Positions 17,076 through 26,041 of a stretch of 64,000 bases of DNA are shown here, piece by piece. Every line of letters starts with the position of its first letter. Position 1 is the first letter of the stretch. Made by a program: the position numbers and the translations under genes. The stretch lies in the NCBI RefSeq assembly GCF_015529805.1, contig NZ_CP064654.1:372001-436000 (forward strand), given 5' to 3'. The notes beneath the pieces were generated by a model. That model worked only from the letters and a program-made list of their open reading frames with translations. It made no database searches and was not told the origin of the DNA. Origin of the DNA: Qipengyuania soli (GTDB lineage: Bacteria > Pseudomonadota > Alphaproteobacteria > Sphingomonadales > Sphingomonadaceae).

Positions 17076-17726
17076 ATGACCAGTCGCCACCGCCTTCTCC
17101 CCGTCCTTGCCCTGGGGCTCGCCCTTGCAGGCTGCGCCAGGACGGGCGATCTGGTTATCGACCAGGGCGTCGGCATCTCCGCGATCCGTACCGCCTGTCC
17201 GGCTGTCGGCATTCCCGACTATACCGGCGACGTCACCACCTTCCGTGCGCCCGGCTCGACCACTCTCGCCGACCTCGATCTGGTTGCGACCATGACCAAC
17301 CTGCGTTCGACCTGCGACGAAGGCGCCGAGCGCGTCTATACCGAGGCGACTTTCGACGTCCTTGCTCGCCGTGCCGATACGCGCGGCGCACGCACCGTCA
17401 CCGTTCCATTCTTCTCGACCGTTCTGCGCGGCGGTACCCAGGTCGTGACCAAGCGCGTCGGCCAGGTTACGCTGCAGTTCGCCGATGGCCAGGAACGCGC
17501 CTCGGCCAGCGGCAAGGCAGGTGCCTTCGTCAACCGTGCCGAGGCATCGCTTCCCGCCGACATTCGCGAACAAATTACCCGCAAGCGCAAGGCCGGCGAT
17601 CCGGATGCCGCGCTCGACCCGCTGGCCGATCCTGCGGTGAAGGCTGCCGTCCAGCGCGCAACCTTCGAGCTGCTGGTCGGCTTCCAGCTGAGCGAAGCAC
17701 AGCTGCGCTACAACGCGACGCGCTGA
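17076..17726 (+). CDS. Predicted lipoprotein, function unknown
   Basis: A 216-residue protein with a lipoprotein signal (lipobox LALAGC, Cys about residue 20) and no catalytic motif that I recognise. Two later cysteines (RTACPAVG and STCDEG) could form a disulfide. The middle is rich in Thr and beta-strand-like, and the C-terminal 70 residues are Ala/Arg-rich and helical. ATG 17076 follows AGGGACG. It stands alone between ispH and argS and is probably a conserved sphingomonad envelope protein. Confidence 0.85.
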   Translation: MTSRHRLLPVLALGLALAGCARTGDLVIDQGVGISAIRTACPAVGIPDYTGDVTTFRAPGSTTLADLDLVATMTNLRSTCDEGAERVYTEATFDVLARRADTRGARTVTVPFFSTVLRGGTQVVTKRVGQVTLQFADGQERASASGKAGAFVNRAEASLPADIREQITRKRKAGDPDAALDPLADPAVKAAVQRATFELLVGFQLSEAQLRYNATR

Positions 17727-17777
17727 GCAGGCGCGCTGCTCTCTTGCGATTCTGGCCCAATGGGCTAGGCGCGCGCC

Positions 17778-19517
17778 ATGGCTGAAATGCAGACACTCCA
17801 CGCGGCCTTCGCGGCCCGCATCGACGCGGTATTGAATGCACTGGAACTGGAAGGCGTGCTGCCCTCCGGTATCTCGCGTGCGAACGTGACGGTCGAACCG
17901 CCGCGCGATCCTTCGCACGGCGACCTCGCCACCAATGCCGCCATGGTTCTCGCCAAGCCCGCGCAGACCAATCCGCGCGCGCTGGCGGAAAAGATCGTCG
18001 CCCACCTCGACCGCGATCCGGACATCGTCGGCACCGAGATTGCCGGGCCCGGCTTTATCAACCTGCGACTGTCGGACGATGCTTGGCGGCGCGAGCTTGC
18101 CGCTATCGTCGCTCTGGGTGGCGACTACGGCCGCTCGACCATGGGCGAAGGGCGCAAGGTCAACGTCGAATACGTCTCGGCCAACCCGACCGGCCCGATG
18201 CACATGGGCCATTGTCGCGGTGCGGTCGTCGGCGATGCGCTGGCTGGCCTCCTCGAGTTCGCCGGTCACGAGGTCATCCGCGAATACTACGTCAACGATG
18301 CCGGCGGGCAGGTCGACGTGCTCGCCCGCTCCGCGCACATGCGGTACCGCGAGGCGCTGGGCGAGGACATCGGCGAGATTCCGGAAGGTCTCTACCCGGG
18401 CGACTATCTCGTCCCGGTGGGCGAGAAGCTCGCGCAGGAATTCGGCCCGGCCTACAAGGACGCGCCCGAGAGCGAGTGGCTGGTTCTGTTCCGCGGGCGT
18501 GCCGTTGCCGCGATGATGGACATGATCCGCAGCGACCTCGGCCAGCTCGGCATCCATCACGACCTGTTTTCTTCCGAAGCCGAATTGCAGGCAGCCAAGA
18601 AGCCCGAAGCCGCCGAGGCGTGGCTGCGCGAACACGGCTATGTCTATGACGGCGTGCTCGAAGCGCCCAAGGGCAAGGCCCCGCCCGAGGACTGGGAGCC
18701 GGTGCAACTGCCTCTCTTCCGCTCGACCCAGTTCGGCGACGACCAGGATCGCCCGATCAAGAAATCGAACGGGGCATGGACCTATTTCGGTGCCGACCTC
18801 GCCTATCACCTGCAGAAGGCGCAGAATGCCGATGAACTGATCGACATCTGGGGCGCCGACCACGCGGGTACGGTCAAGCGCATCAAGTCTGCCGTCGCAG
18901 CACTCAGCGAAGGGCAGGGCAAGGCGATCCCCTTCGACGTCAAGCTGGTCCAGATGGTCCAGCTGATGAAGGGTGGCCAGCCGTTCAAGATGTCCAAACG
19001 CGCCGGCAACTTCGTCACGCTGGCGGATGTGGTCGAGATGGTCGGCAAGGACGTCGTGCGTTTCACCATGCTGACCCGCAAGCCCGACGCGCAGATGGAC
19101 TTCGACTTCGACAAGGTGGTCGAGGCGTCGAAGGACAATCCCGTCTTCTACCTCCAGTATGCCCACGCGCGCATCCGTTCGACGCTGCGCAAGGCGGGGG
19201 TCGAGCCTTCGGGCGACCACCTCGACCGCCTTGGTGCCGACGAGCTGGCACTGGTTCGCGAGGCCGCGCAGTTCCCGCGCGTCGTCGAGGCCGCAGCCAA
19301 AGCGCGCGAGCCGCACCGCATCGCGTTTTTCCTCGGCGATCTGGCCGCTGCCTTCCACAGCTTCTGGAATGCGGGTAATGACGATCCTTCGAAGCGGATC
19401 ATTCAGGAAGGTGATCCCGAATTGACCGCGGCCCGGCTCTACCTCGCCGACGCGGTGGGGCAGGTCATCCGCAACGGCCTCGGCATTCTCGGGGTCCAGG
19501 CGGTCGAGGAGATGTGA
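17778..19517 (+). CDS. argS: Arginyl-tRNA synthetase
   Basis: Class I synthetase charging tRNA-Arg, 579 residues. It has an N-terminal tRNA D-loop recognition domain (residues 1-115), the HIGH motif as HMGH in [21 protein letters not shown]-like [10 protein letters not shown], and a C-terminal anticodon-binding DALR domain beginning near 455 ([11 protein letters not shown]). The order argS-SPOR protein-nagZ-scpA-scpB follows, as in many alphaproteobacteria, with stop/start overlaps that suggest one operon. Confidence 0.97.
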   Translation: MAEMQTLHAAFAARIDAVLNALELEGVLPSGISRANVTVEPPRDPSHGDLATNAAMVLAKPAQTNPRALAEKIVAHLDRDPDIVGTEIAGPGFINLRLSDDAWRRELAAIVALGGDYGRSTMGEGRKVNVEYVSANPTGPMHMGHCRGAVVGDALAGLLEFAGHEVIREYYVNDAGGQVDVLARSAHMRYREALGEDIGEIPEGLYPGDYLVPVGEKLAQEFGPAYKDAPESEWLVLFRGRAVAAMMDMIRSDLGQLGIHHDLFSSEAELQAAKKPEAAEAWLREHGYVYDGVLEAPKGKAPPEDWEPVQLPLFRSTQFGDDQDRPIKKSNGAWTYFGADLAYHLQKAQNADELIDIWGADHAGTVKRIKSAVAALSEGQGKAIPFDVKLVQMVQLMKGGQPFKMSKRAGNFVTLADVVEMVGKDVVRFTMLTRKPDAQMDFDFDKVVEASKDNPVFYLQYAHARIRSTLRKAGVEPSGDHLDRLGADELALVREAAQFPRVVEAAAKAREPHRIAFFLGDLAAAFHSFWNAGNDDPSKRIIQEGDPELTAARLYLADAVGQVIRNGLGILGVQAVEEM

Positions 19518-19519
19518 TC

Positions 19520-20215
19520 ATGGGGTCGAGGCCTTTCGACAGCGACGACGACTGGGACGGTAACGACCAACTCGACCTTGCGGAGAACGAGCGTCTCCCG
19601 TGGCTGGAGTCGGGCGAGGAGGACGAAGGTGCGGGCGGGTTCGATACCTCGCGCCTTGTGCTGCTCGGCGTGCTTGCCTTCCTGGCGCTGGCAGTCGTGG
19701 TCGGAGGTATCTGGTATCTCGGCAAGAGCACCTCGGGCGAGCCTGAACCCGACGGGAGCCTGATCGCTGCCCCGACGGAACCCTACAAGACTCGGCCCAA
19801 GGACCAGGGCGGCAAGGTTTTTGCCGGTACCGGCGACACGAGCTTCGCAGTTGGCGAGGGGCAGAGCCGTGAGGGCAAGCTGGCCGATACCTCACCGATC
19901 GATACCAAGACGGCTGCTGCCAAGCCTTCGATCGCCTCGACCGTGGGCGAAGAGCCGCGCCAGACCAAGCCGCAACCCGTTTCGGGCGGCGCGGTGCAGG
20001 TCGGCGCATTCCCGAGCAGGGAAGAGGCGGAGGCAGCATGGGGCCGCCTCATTCGCCAGACTGAAGTCCTGTCTGGTGTCAGTCACCGCGTCGTCGAGGC
20101 GCGCGTCGACATCGGACGCGTCTATCGCTTGCAGGCACTGGCGGGCGACCGGGCCGGCGCGAACCGCCTGTGCGACGCGCTGAAGGCCGACGGGCTGGCC
20201 TGTTTCGTGAAATAG
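19520..20215 (+). CDS. SPOR-domain membrane protein
   Basis: A 231-residue single-pass protein: acidic N-terminus (DSDDDWDGNDQ), a membrane helix near residues 48-70 (LLGVLAFLALAVVVGGIWYL), a Pro/Lys/Thr linker, and a C-terminal SPOR domain at about 155-231 (GGAVQVGAFPSREEAEAAW ... VYRLQALAGDRAGA). SPOR domains bind denuded glycan at division sites. ATG 19520 is preferred to GTG 19514 because GAGGAG gives an 8-bp spacing. It directly follows argS and precedes nagZ, whose substrate is related peptidoglycan. Confidence 0.9.
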   Translation: MGSRPFDSDDDWDGNDQLDLAENERLPWLESGEEDEGAGGFDTSRLVLLGVLAFLALAVVVGGIWYLGKSTSGEPEPDGSLIAAPTEPYKTRPKDQGGKVFAGTGDTSFAVGEGQSREGKLADTSPIDTKTAAAKPSIASTVGEEPRQTKPQPVSGGAVQVGAFPSREEAEAAWGRLIRQTEVLSGVSHRVVEARVDIGRVYRLQALAGDRAGANRLCDALKADGLACFVK

Positions 20216-20295
20216 CGCGCAGACTGGCTTAATTTCCACACTTGCCGCAGGCGGCGCGCTTGCGAGCACAGGGCGAAAGTCGCAGTTTCCTCTCC

Positions 20296-21315
20296 ATGAC
20301 GCCCGCCATTTTCGGCATTGCCGGCCTCGAACTGACGGCCGAGGAGCGCGACTTCTTCCGCGACGCCGATCCGGCGGGCTACATCCTGTTCGCCCGCAAT
20401 TGCGAGAACCGCGAGCAGCTCCGCCGTCTGACCGATGACCTGCGTTCCATCCATGGGCGCGATCGGCTGGTCGTCTCGATCGACCAAGAAGGTGGACGTG
20501 TCGTGCGGATGAAGCCGCCCGAGTGGCCGCGCTATCCCGCGGGTGAAGCCTTCGCCAGGCTGTTCGAGATCGCACCCGCCTCCGCCATCGAGGCGGCGCG
20601 CGCCAATGCCGAGGCGATGGGGCGCGAACTCGCGCTGGTCGGCATCAGTGTCGACTATCACGCACCGTTCGACGTGCGCCGTCCGGAAACCGACAACGTG
20701 ATCGGCGACCGCGCGCTGGGCAGCGACCCGATGCAGGTGGCGGCGCTGGGTCGCGCAGTCCTCGACGGACTTGGCCGCGCAGGCGTCGTCGGTTGCCTCA
20801 AGCACATGCCGGGCCATGGCCGTGCGACGGTGGACAGCCACAAGGAACTTCCCCGGGTCGAAGCGAGTGTCGAGGAGCTGGAAGTAGACATCGCGCCCTT
20901 CCGCACGCTGTCTTCGCATCCGCTGGGCATGAGCGCGCATATCGTCTTTACGGCCTGGGATGCGGACAATCCCGCCACGCTTTCGCCCAAGGTCGTGTGC
21001 GAAATCATCCGCGGCCAGATCGGCTTCGACGGGTTGCTGCTGACCGACGACATCGACATGCAGGCGCTCGACGGGACCATTCCCGAACGCGCCGAGCGCG
21101 CCCTGGCCGCGGGCTGCGACATCATCCTCAATTGCTGGGCCAAACTCGATGACATGGCCGGTATCGTCGAAAGGTGCGGTGCCATGAGCGCAGCGACCAC
21201 GGCTCGCCTCGACCGCGTCCATGCCGCCATGGGCGAGCCTGCCGATGCAATCGAGACCACCGAACTGCTGGCCAAACGCGACTCGCTGCTGGCGCTGGTG
21301 GAGGCTGCGGCATGA
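20296..21315 (+). CDS. nagZ: Beta-N-acetylhexosaminidase
   Basis: Glycoside hydrolase family 3 enzyme that removes GlcNAc from muropeptides in cell-wall recycling, 339 residues. Seen: SIDQEGGRVVR, GISVDYHAPFDV, the NagZ general-acid loop KHMPGHGRATVDSHKELP with the catalytic His-Asp pair, and the nucleophile region LLTDDIDMQAL. ATG 20296 removes an unconserved 18-residue extension. The TGA stop overlaps scpA's ATG. Substrates are cytosolic; no signal peptide is present. Confidence 0.95.
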   Translation: MTPAIFGIAGLELTAEERDFFRDADPAGYILFARNCENREQLRRLTDDLRSIHGRDRLVVSIDQEGGRVVRMKPPEWPRYPAGEAFARLFEIAPASAIEAARANAEAMGRELALVGISVDYHAPFDVRRPETDNVIGDRALGSDPMQVAALGRAVLDGLGRAGVVGCLKHMPGHGRATVDSHKELPRVEASVEELEVDIAPFRTLSSHPLGMSAHIVFTAWDADNPATLSPKVVCEIIRGQIGFDGLLLTDDIDMQALDGTIPERAERALAAGCDIILNCWAKLDDMAGIVERCGAMSAATTARLDRVHAAMGEPADAIETTELLAKRDSLLALVEAAA

Positions 21316-22124
21316 TCGACGAGGGCCTGCTTTTTCCCGAAACCGCCGTGGTCGAGGACGATTGGGACGGCATCGCCAACGAAGCGAAGGTGGACGAGAA
21401 CGCGCTCTACCTGGAGCTCGACGGGTGGGAAGGGCCGCTGGACCTGCTGCTCGACCTCGCGCGGCGGCAGAAGGTCGATCTGCGCTCGATTTCGATCCTC
21501 GCGCTGGTCGACCAGTACCTCGATTACATCGAGCGGGCCGAGGCGCTGCGGCTGGAACTGGCTGCCGACTACCTCGTGATGGCGGCGTGGCTGGCCTACC
21601 TCAAGTCGGCCATGCTCCTGCCCAAGGACGAGCAGGAAGACCCGAGCCCCGAAGAACTCGCCCTCAAGCTGCAACTGCGCCTGCAGCGCCTGGGTGCGAT
21701 GCGCGACGCGGCGGCGCGGCTCATGGGCGGCAACCGCATCGGGCGCGACGTTTTCCTGCGTGGCGCGCCCGAGGGGCTGGAAATTGCCCGCAAGAACCTG
21801 TGGCAATGCGACCAGTTCGCGCTGATCGAGGCCTATGGCCGCGTGAAGGCGCGCACGGCACCTGCGATCCACATGGTTCGCGAACGCCCCGTGATGACGC
21901 TCGAATCGGCGCTCGACCGCGTGTCGCACATGCTCGGCGTGTCGCTCGACTGGATGGAGCTGAAGGATTTCCTTCCGCCCTATGCCGAACCGCGCCTGCG
22001 CCGTTCGGCGCTGGCATCAAGTTTCGTCGCTGCGCTGGAACTGGCGCGGCTTGGCCGGGCCGAACTGCAACAGGACGAGACCTTTGGGCCGCTTCATCTC
22101 AGGAAGGCGGGCGCCCGTGGATGA
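21312..22124 (+). CDS. scpA: Segregation and condensation protein A
   Basis: Kleisin subunit of the SMC-ScpAB condensin, 270 residues. The N-terminal kleisin motif LDGWEGPLDLLLDLARRQKVD is followed by LRSISILALVDQYLDYI. The C-terminal winged helix (residues 185-265) would contact the SMC head. It overlaps nagZ by ATGA and overlaps scpB by 8 bp, so translation is coupled. Confidence 0.95.
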   Translation: MIDEGLLFPETAVVEDDWDGIANEAKVDENALYLELDGWEGPLDLLLDLARRQKVDLRSISILALVDQYLDYIERAEALRLELAADYLVMAAWLAYLKSAMLLPKDEQEDPSPEELALKLQLRLQRLGAMRDAAARLMGGNRIGRDVFLRGAPEGLEIARKNLWQCDQFALIEAYGRVKARTAPAIHMVRERPVMTLESALDRVSHMLGVSLDWMELKDFLPPYAEPRLRRSALASSFVAALELARLGRAELQQDETFGPLHLRKAGARG

Positions 22125-22716
22125 GCTGACCCGCGCAGTCGAGGCAGCGTTGTTCGCCGCCGAGGAGCCGATGACGGCGGAAGAACTTGCGCATTTCCTG
22201 GGTGATGCCGCTGTCGGTGATGTTCGTGACGCGCTCGACAGCGTGGCTGCGCATTACCGCGACCGCGGTGTGCAGCTGGTCGAGCGGGGCAAGCGCTGGC
22301 ATTTCGAAACCGCACCCGATCTTGCCCACCTGCTGCGGCGCGAGAAGGAACAGGTCCGCCGCCTCAGCCGTGCCGCGACCGAAGTGCTCGCCATCATCGC
22401 CTATCACGAGCCGGTCAGTCGCGCGGAAATCGAATCGATCCGCGGCGTTCAGACCTCTGGTGGCACGCTTGATGTGCTGATGGAGGCGGGCTGGGTGAAG
22501 ATCGCCGGTCGGCGTGAGGTGCCCGGACGCCCGACGATCTATGCGACGACTCCCGAATTCCTCGACCATTTCGGCCTTTCAAGTCGTCGCGACCTGCCCG
22601 GCCTTGCCGAACTCAAGGCAACAGGCCTGCTCGATCCGATCGACGACGCCTATGATGCGCTAGTGGGCGAGGATGTCGAGGTCGCAGACCCGGTCGAGGC
22701 CGAACCGGGCGATTGA
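22117..22716 (+). CDS. scpB: Segregation and condensation protein B
   Basis: ScpB dimerises through tandem winged helices and binds ScpA in the condensin complex. It has 199 residues. Seen: VEAALFAAEEPMTAEELA, LSRAATEVLAIIAYHEPVSRAEIESIRGV, GRREVPGRPTIYATT and LPGLAEL. GTG 22117 is the start because AGGAAGG lies 9 bases upstream and the family N-terminus begins here. A Val/Glu/Asp tail of about 20 residues follows the conserved domain. Confidence 0.95.
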   Translation: MDELTRAVEAALFAAEEPMTAEELAHFLGDAAVGDVRDALDSVAAHYRDRGVQLVERGKRWHFETAPDLAHLLRREKEQVRRLSRAATEVLAIIAYHEPVSRAEIESIRGVQTSGGTLDVLMEAGWVKIAGRREVPGRPTIYATTPEFLDHFGLSSRRDLPGLAELKATGLLDPIDDAYDALVGEDVEVADPVEAEPGD

Positions 22717-22808
22717 CCGTAGTCGCACTGGCATTCATCCGCTGCAGCGCCTACAGGTAAGCGCGCTTAGTCAATTAATCGCCGCAGATGTGCGGCACGG
22801 AGATTTCC

Positions 22809-23051
22809 ATGGGTTCCTTTTCGATCTGGCACTGGCTGGTCGTCCTCGTAATCGTCCTGGTGCTGTTCGGACGTGGGCGCGTTTCCGACATCATGGGCGA
22901 ATTCGGCAAGGGCATCAGAAGCTTCAAGCAGGGTATGGACGAAACCGATAAGGCGGCCCCGCGGATCGAAGGTCCGGTTCACGATACCAAGCCCGCCGAG
23001 CCGGCTCCTGCCGAGCCGCAGCCTGCGCCGCGCAGCGACAGTCAGGGTTGA
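22809..23051 (+). CDS. tatA: Sec-independent translocase TatA
   Basis: Pore-forming subunit of the twin-arginine translocase, 80 residues. One N-terminal membrane helix ([15 protein letters not shown]) is followed by the hinge [17 protein letters not shown] and an amphipathic helix, then a Pro/Glu/Ala tail. ATG 22809 follows GGAGA; an in-frame ATG 21 bases upstream has no useful site. It is first of tatA-tatB-tatC and has a 92-bp leader after scpB. Confidence 0.95.
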   Translation: MGSFSIWHWLVVLVIVLVLFGRGRVSDIMGEFGKGIRSFKQGMDETDKAAPRIEGPVHDTKPAEPAPAEPQPAPRSDSQG

Positions 23052-23074
23052 TCCCCACCCTCGGATAGCTGGCG

Positions 23075-23497
23075 ATGTTCGACATCGGTGCAAGTGAGCT
23101 GCTCATGATCGTCATCGTGGCGATCGTGGTGATTGGCCCGAAGGACATGCCCCGTGCGCTGCGCAGCGCCGGGCGCTGGATCGGCAAGGTGCGGCGCATG
23201 TCGAACCACTTTCGCGCCGGGGTCGACGAGATGATCCGCCAGGCCGAGATCGAGGACATGGAAGCCAAGTGGGCCGAGCGGAACAAGCAAATCATGGCCA
23301 AATACCCGACCGGCGATGAACCCGCCGGCGGCGCTCCCGACGATTTGCTCCCGCCGCAGATGGAACCGCTCGATTCGGCGGAGGCCGACGCGCGAGCCGA
23401 AGCCGCAATAGCGCGTGCTGCGCCGGCCAAGGCGCCCGAGCATGAGAGCGAGCCGCCGCTGCCGCTTGCGCCCCCGTCCGGACCGAAGGACGCCTGA
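23075..23497 (+). CDS. tatB: Sec-independent translocase TatB
   Basis: Substrate-receptor subunit of the Tat system, 140 residues. It starts MFDIGASELLMIVIVAIVVIGPKDMPRALR, matching the TatB helix and GPK-x-x-P hinge. A long amphipathic helix (MSNHFRAGVDEMIRQAEIEDME) and an acidic, Pro/Ala-rich tail follow. It lies 23 bp after tatA and stops 1 bp before the tatC ATG. Confidence 0.95.
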   Translation: MFDIGASELLMIVIVAIVVIGPKDMPRALRSAGRWIGKVRRMSNHFRAGVDEMIRQAEIEDMEAKWAERNKQIMAKYPTGDEPAGGAPDDLLPPQMEPLDSAEADARAEAAIARAAPAKAPEHESEPPLPLAPPSGPKDA

Positions 23498-23498
23498 C

Positions 23499-24296
23499 AT
23501 GCCGGTGATCAAGGACATCGACGAGACGCAGGCGCCGCTGCTCGATCACCTGATCGAGCTCCGTGCACGGCTGGTGCGGGCCTTCATGGCCTTGGGCGTG
23601 GCCTTCGCAGTTTGCCTCTATTTCGCGAAGGACATTCTCGCGTTCCTCGTCCAGCCGCTGCTCGATGCGGGCCAATCGACGCTTATCTACACCAAGCTTT
23701 ACGGGCAGTTCTTCGTCGAGCTGAAGGTTGCGCTGTTTGCCGCGTTCTTCATCGCCTTTCCGGTGATCGCAAACCAGCTGTGGCAGTTCATCGCGCCGGG
23801 GCTCTATGCCAAGGAAAAGAAGGCGTTCCTGCCGTTCCTGCTGGCCACGCCGATCCTGTTCACCGCGGGCGGAGCGCTGGCCTATTACGTCGTGATGCCC
23901 ACCGCGTTCCACTGGTTCCTCGGCTTCCAGGGCACGCCGGGCGGGGTCAAGATCGAGGCGCTGCCCAATTCGGAGGACTACCTCGGGCTGGTGATGCAGT
24001 TCATTCTCGCATTCGGCCTGAGCTTCCTCCTCCCCTTGCTGCTCCTCTTGCTCAACACGGCGGGGATCGTGAGCCGGGCGCAGCTTGTCGCCGCGCGCCG
24101 TTACGTGATCGTTCTGGTGTTCGTGATCGCGGCGATTGCCACGCCGCCCGACGTGATCAGCCAGCTGATGCTCGCGATACCTCTGCTGCTGCTGTTCGAG
24201 GGCGCCTTGCTGGTCATGCGCTTCACCGAGAAGCGCCGTCTCGCCGAAGCTGCCAGCGACAACGCCGAAGCCGAAGAACCTCAGTCCGCGTCGTAG
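23499..24296 (+). CDS. tatC: Sec-independent translocase TatC
   Basis: Six-helix core subunit that reads the twin-arginine signal, 265 residues. Seen: APLLDHLIELRARLVRAF at the N-terminus, including the conserved HL-x-ELR motif; FVELKVALFAAFFIAFPVI; and FGLSFLLPLLLLLLNTAGIV. ATG 23499 follows the tatB stop directly. Its 3' end overlaps the convergent amidohydrolase gene by 16 bp. Confidence 0.97.
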   Translation: MPVIKDIDETQAPLLDHLIELRARLVRAFMALGVAFAVCLYFAKDILAFLVQPLLDAGQSTLIYTKLYGQFFVELKVALFAAFFIAFPVIANQLWQFIAPGLYAKEKKAFLPFLLATPILFTAGGALAYYVVMPTAFHWFLGFQGTPGGVKIEALPNSEDYLGLVMQFILAFGLSFLLPLLLLLLNTAGIVSRAQLVAARRYVIVLVFVIAAIATPPDVISQLMLAIPLLLLFEGALLVMRFTEKRRLAEAASDNAEAEEPQSAS

Positions 24297-25930
24297 ACCT
24301 TGCGCCCGCCGACCCAGGTTTCGAGGACCTTGGTCGCACGAAGGTCTGCCGGGGTTGCCAGCAGCGGGTCATGATCGACGAGCACGAAGTCGGCGCGTTC
24401 TCCAGGTAGCAGCCGCCCGAAGCGTCCCTCTGCAAAGCCGGCATAGGCAGCATCGCTGGTGAAGCCCGCCAATGCCTGTTCGCGCGTCACGCGGTCCTGC
24501 GGTCGCCAGCCGCCGAACGGCTGCCCATCGGCATCCATGCGGGTGCTGGCGGCAGCCATGCCGGCGAAGGGGTCGGCGGATTCAACCGGCGCGTCCGAGC
24601 CGAATGCGAGCTTACCACCCAGTTGCAGGATCGTGTTCCAGGCATAGGCGCCATCAAGCCGGTTGGGCCCGAGACGGGCCTCGGCCATCAGGCGGTCGCT
24701 GGTCTGGTGGACAGGCTGCATCGAAGCGATGATGCCGTCCTTGGCGAATTTCGGCAGGTCGGCAGGGTCGACGATTTGCGCATGCTCGATGCGCCAGCGA
24801 CGATCGCCGGGGAAGCTTTCCGCGATCTCGCCAATTGCGTTCAGGGCTTCGGCATTTGCGGCGTCGCCGATGGCGTGGATGGCGGGCTGGAAATTCCCCT
24901 GCGCCGCGCGGACGAGGATGTTGCGAAGCTGAGCCGGGGCCGTCAGCGGCAGGCCGGTGTTCTTGGGATCGTCGGAATAGGGCTGCTTGAGCCAGGCACC
25001 CCGGCTGCCGAGCGCGCCGTCCAAGTAGAGCTTGATGCCATTCATCCGCAGCTTGTCGTCGTAGAGCCAGGGAGTGGGCCGTGACCCCGCGATCAACTCC
25101 ATGTTCTGCGGGCCGCCGGCATAGGCCATTATGCGCAGCGTCAGCGATCCATTGTCGCCCGCGCGGCGATAGGCCTGCCAGTCCTCGATTGAAGTGCCCA
25201 TGTCTGCTGCGGCAGTGATGCCCAGGCGATGGAGGACCTTCTGCGCCTCGGCGAAGGCGAGGTCGCGCTCGTTCGGGCGCGGGGCGGGGATGGCGGTTTC
25301 CATAAGCCGCGTGGCGTTGTCGACGAAAACTCCCGAAGGCACCTGCGATCCGGCCAGGCGCTCGACGCGTCCGCCATCCGGATTTTTCGTCGCCGTGGTG
25401 ATCCCCGCGGCCTTCAACGCCATGGAGTTCGCCCAGCCTGCATGGCCATCGACCCGTTCGAGATAGACGGGGCGATCGGCTACCGCACTGTCCAGTTCGG
25501 CGGCGGTCGGGAAGCGGCCCAGGCCCCACTTCTCCTGGTTCCAGCCGCGGCCGAGAATCCATGGACGCGCTTCGTTATCTGCTGCGAACTTGCGGATCTT
25601 CTCGAGCGCTTCGGCAAGCGAATTGGTGTCGGACAGGTCGAGCGTCAGGGCGGCGATACCGACGCCCATGACATGGGCGTGTGCGTCGATCAGGCCCGGG
25701 ATCATCACCCGGCCCTTGCCATCCTCGCGATAGTCGGTCTGCGGCTTTTTGTCGCCGCGCTGCAGGACCTTGGCGACCTTGCCCTGGTCGTCCACAACGA
25801 TGCCCGTGAAGCGTAAAACCTTGCCGTTTTCGTCAATTGTCAAACCTTCGACATTGTCGATCAGCACGTCTGCGAGGGCCGGTGTGGCCATCGTTGCGGC
25901 GAGGAGGGCGGCAATCAACTTGAGCTTCAT
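24281..25930 (-). CDS. Exported amidohydrolase (YtcJ-like)
   Basis: Metal-dependent amidohydrolase of 549 residues with a Sec signal peptide (MKLKLIAALLAATMATPALA). Metal motif HAH lies in LIDAHAHVMGV. Further landmarks are the carbamylated-lysine or acidic region near GIKLYLDGALGSRGAWL, HAIGDAANAEAL, RIEHAQIVDP, GSDAPVE, and the terminal ADFVLVDHDP. The arrangement matches the YtcJ/amidohydrolase 3 family, whose substrates are mostly unknown. ATG 25930 is chosen for the signal peptide; reading further upstream would run antisense into ilvA. It is divergent from ilvA. Confidence 0.9.
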   Translation of the reverse strand: MKLKLIAALLAATMATPALADVLIDNVEGLTIDENGKVLRFTGIVVDDQGKVAKVLQRGDKKPQTDYREDGKGRVMIPGLIDAHAHVMGVGIAALTLDLSDTNSLAEALEKIRKFAADNEARPWILGRGWNQEKWGLGRFPTAAELDSAVADRPVYLERVDGHAGWANSMALKAAGITTATKNPDGGRVERLAGSQVPSGVFVDNATRLMETAIPAPRPNERDLAFAEAQKVLHRLGITAAADMGTSIEDWQAYRRAGDNGSLTLRIMAYAGGPQNMELIAGSRPTPWLYDDKLRMNGIKLYLDGALGSRGAWLKQPYSDDPKNTGLPLTAPAQLRNILVRAAQGNFQPAIHAIGDAANAEALNAIGEIAESFPGDRRWRIEHAQIVDPADLPKFAKDGIIASMQPVHQTSDRLMAEARLGPNRLDGAYAWNTILQLGGKLAFGSDAPVESADPFAGMAAASTRMDADGQPFGGWRPQDRVTREQALAGFTSDAAYAGFAEGRFGRLLPGERADFVLVDHDPLLATPADLRATKVLETWVGGRKVYDAD

Positions 25931-26041
25931 CTTGGTGCGGTCCCGTAAATGCATGAGGCGCGGCGATAAGGCATAGCTTGGCGCAGGCAAACCCTTTCCG
26001 CGATTGCGCACGACCCCGGCGGGCCGTAGGGGCGAGTGCAT

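Noticed and set aside
17013-19358. Long open frame (about 780 codons) antisense to argS
   Set aside because: ArgS on the other strand has full catalytic motifs. Such antisense frames are expected in GC-rich DNA because stop codons are rare. The translated antisense product has no family-like motifs.
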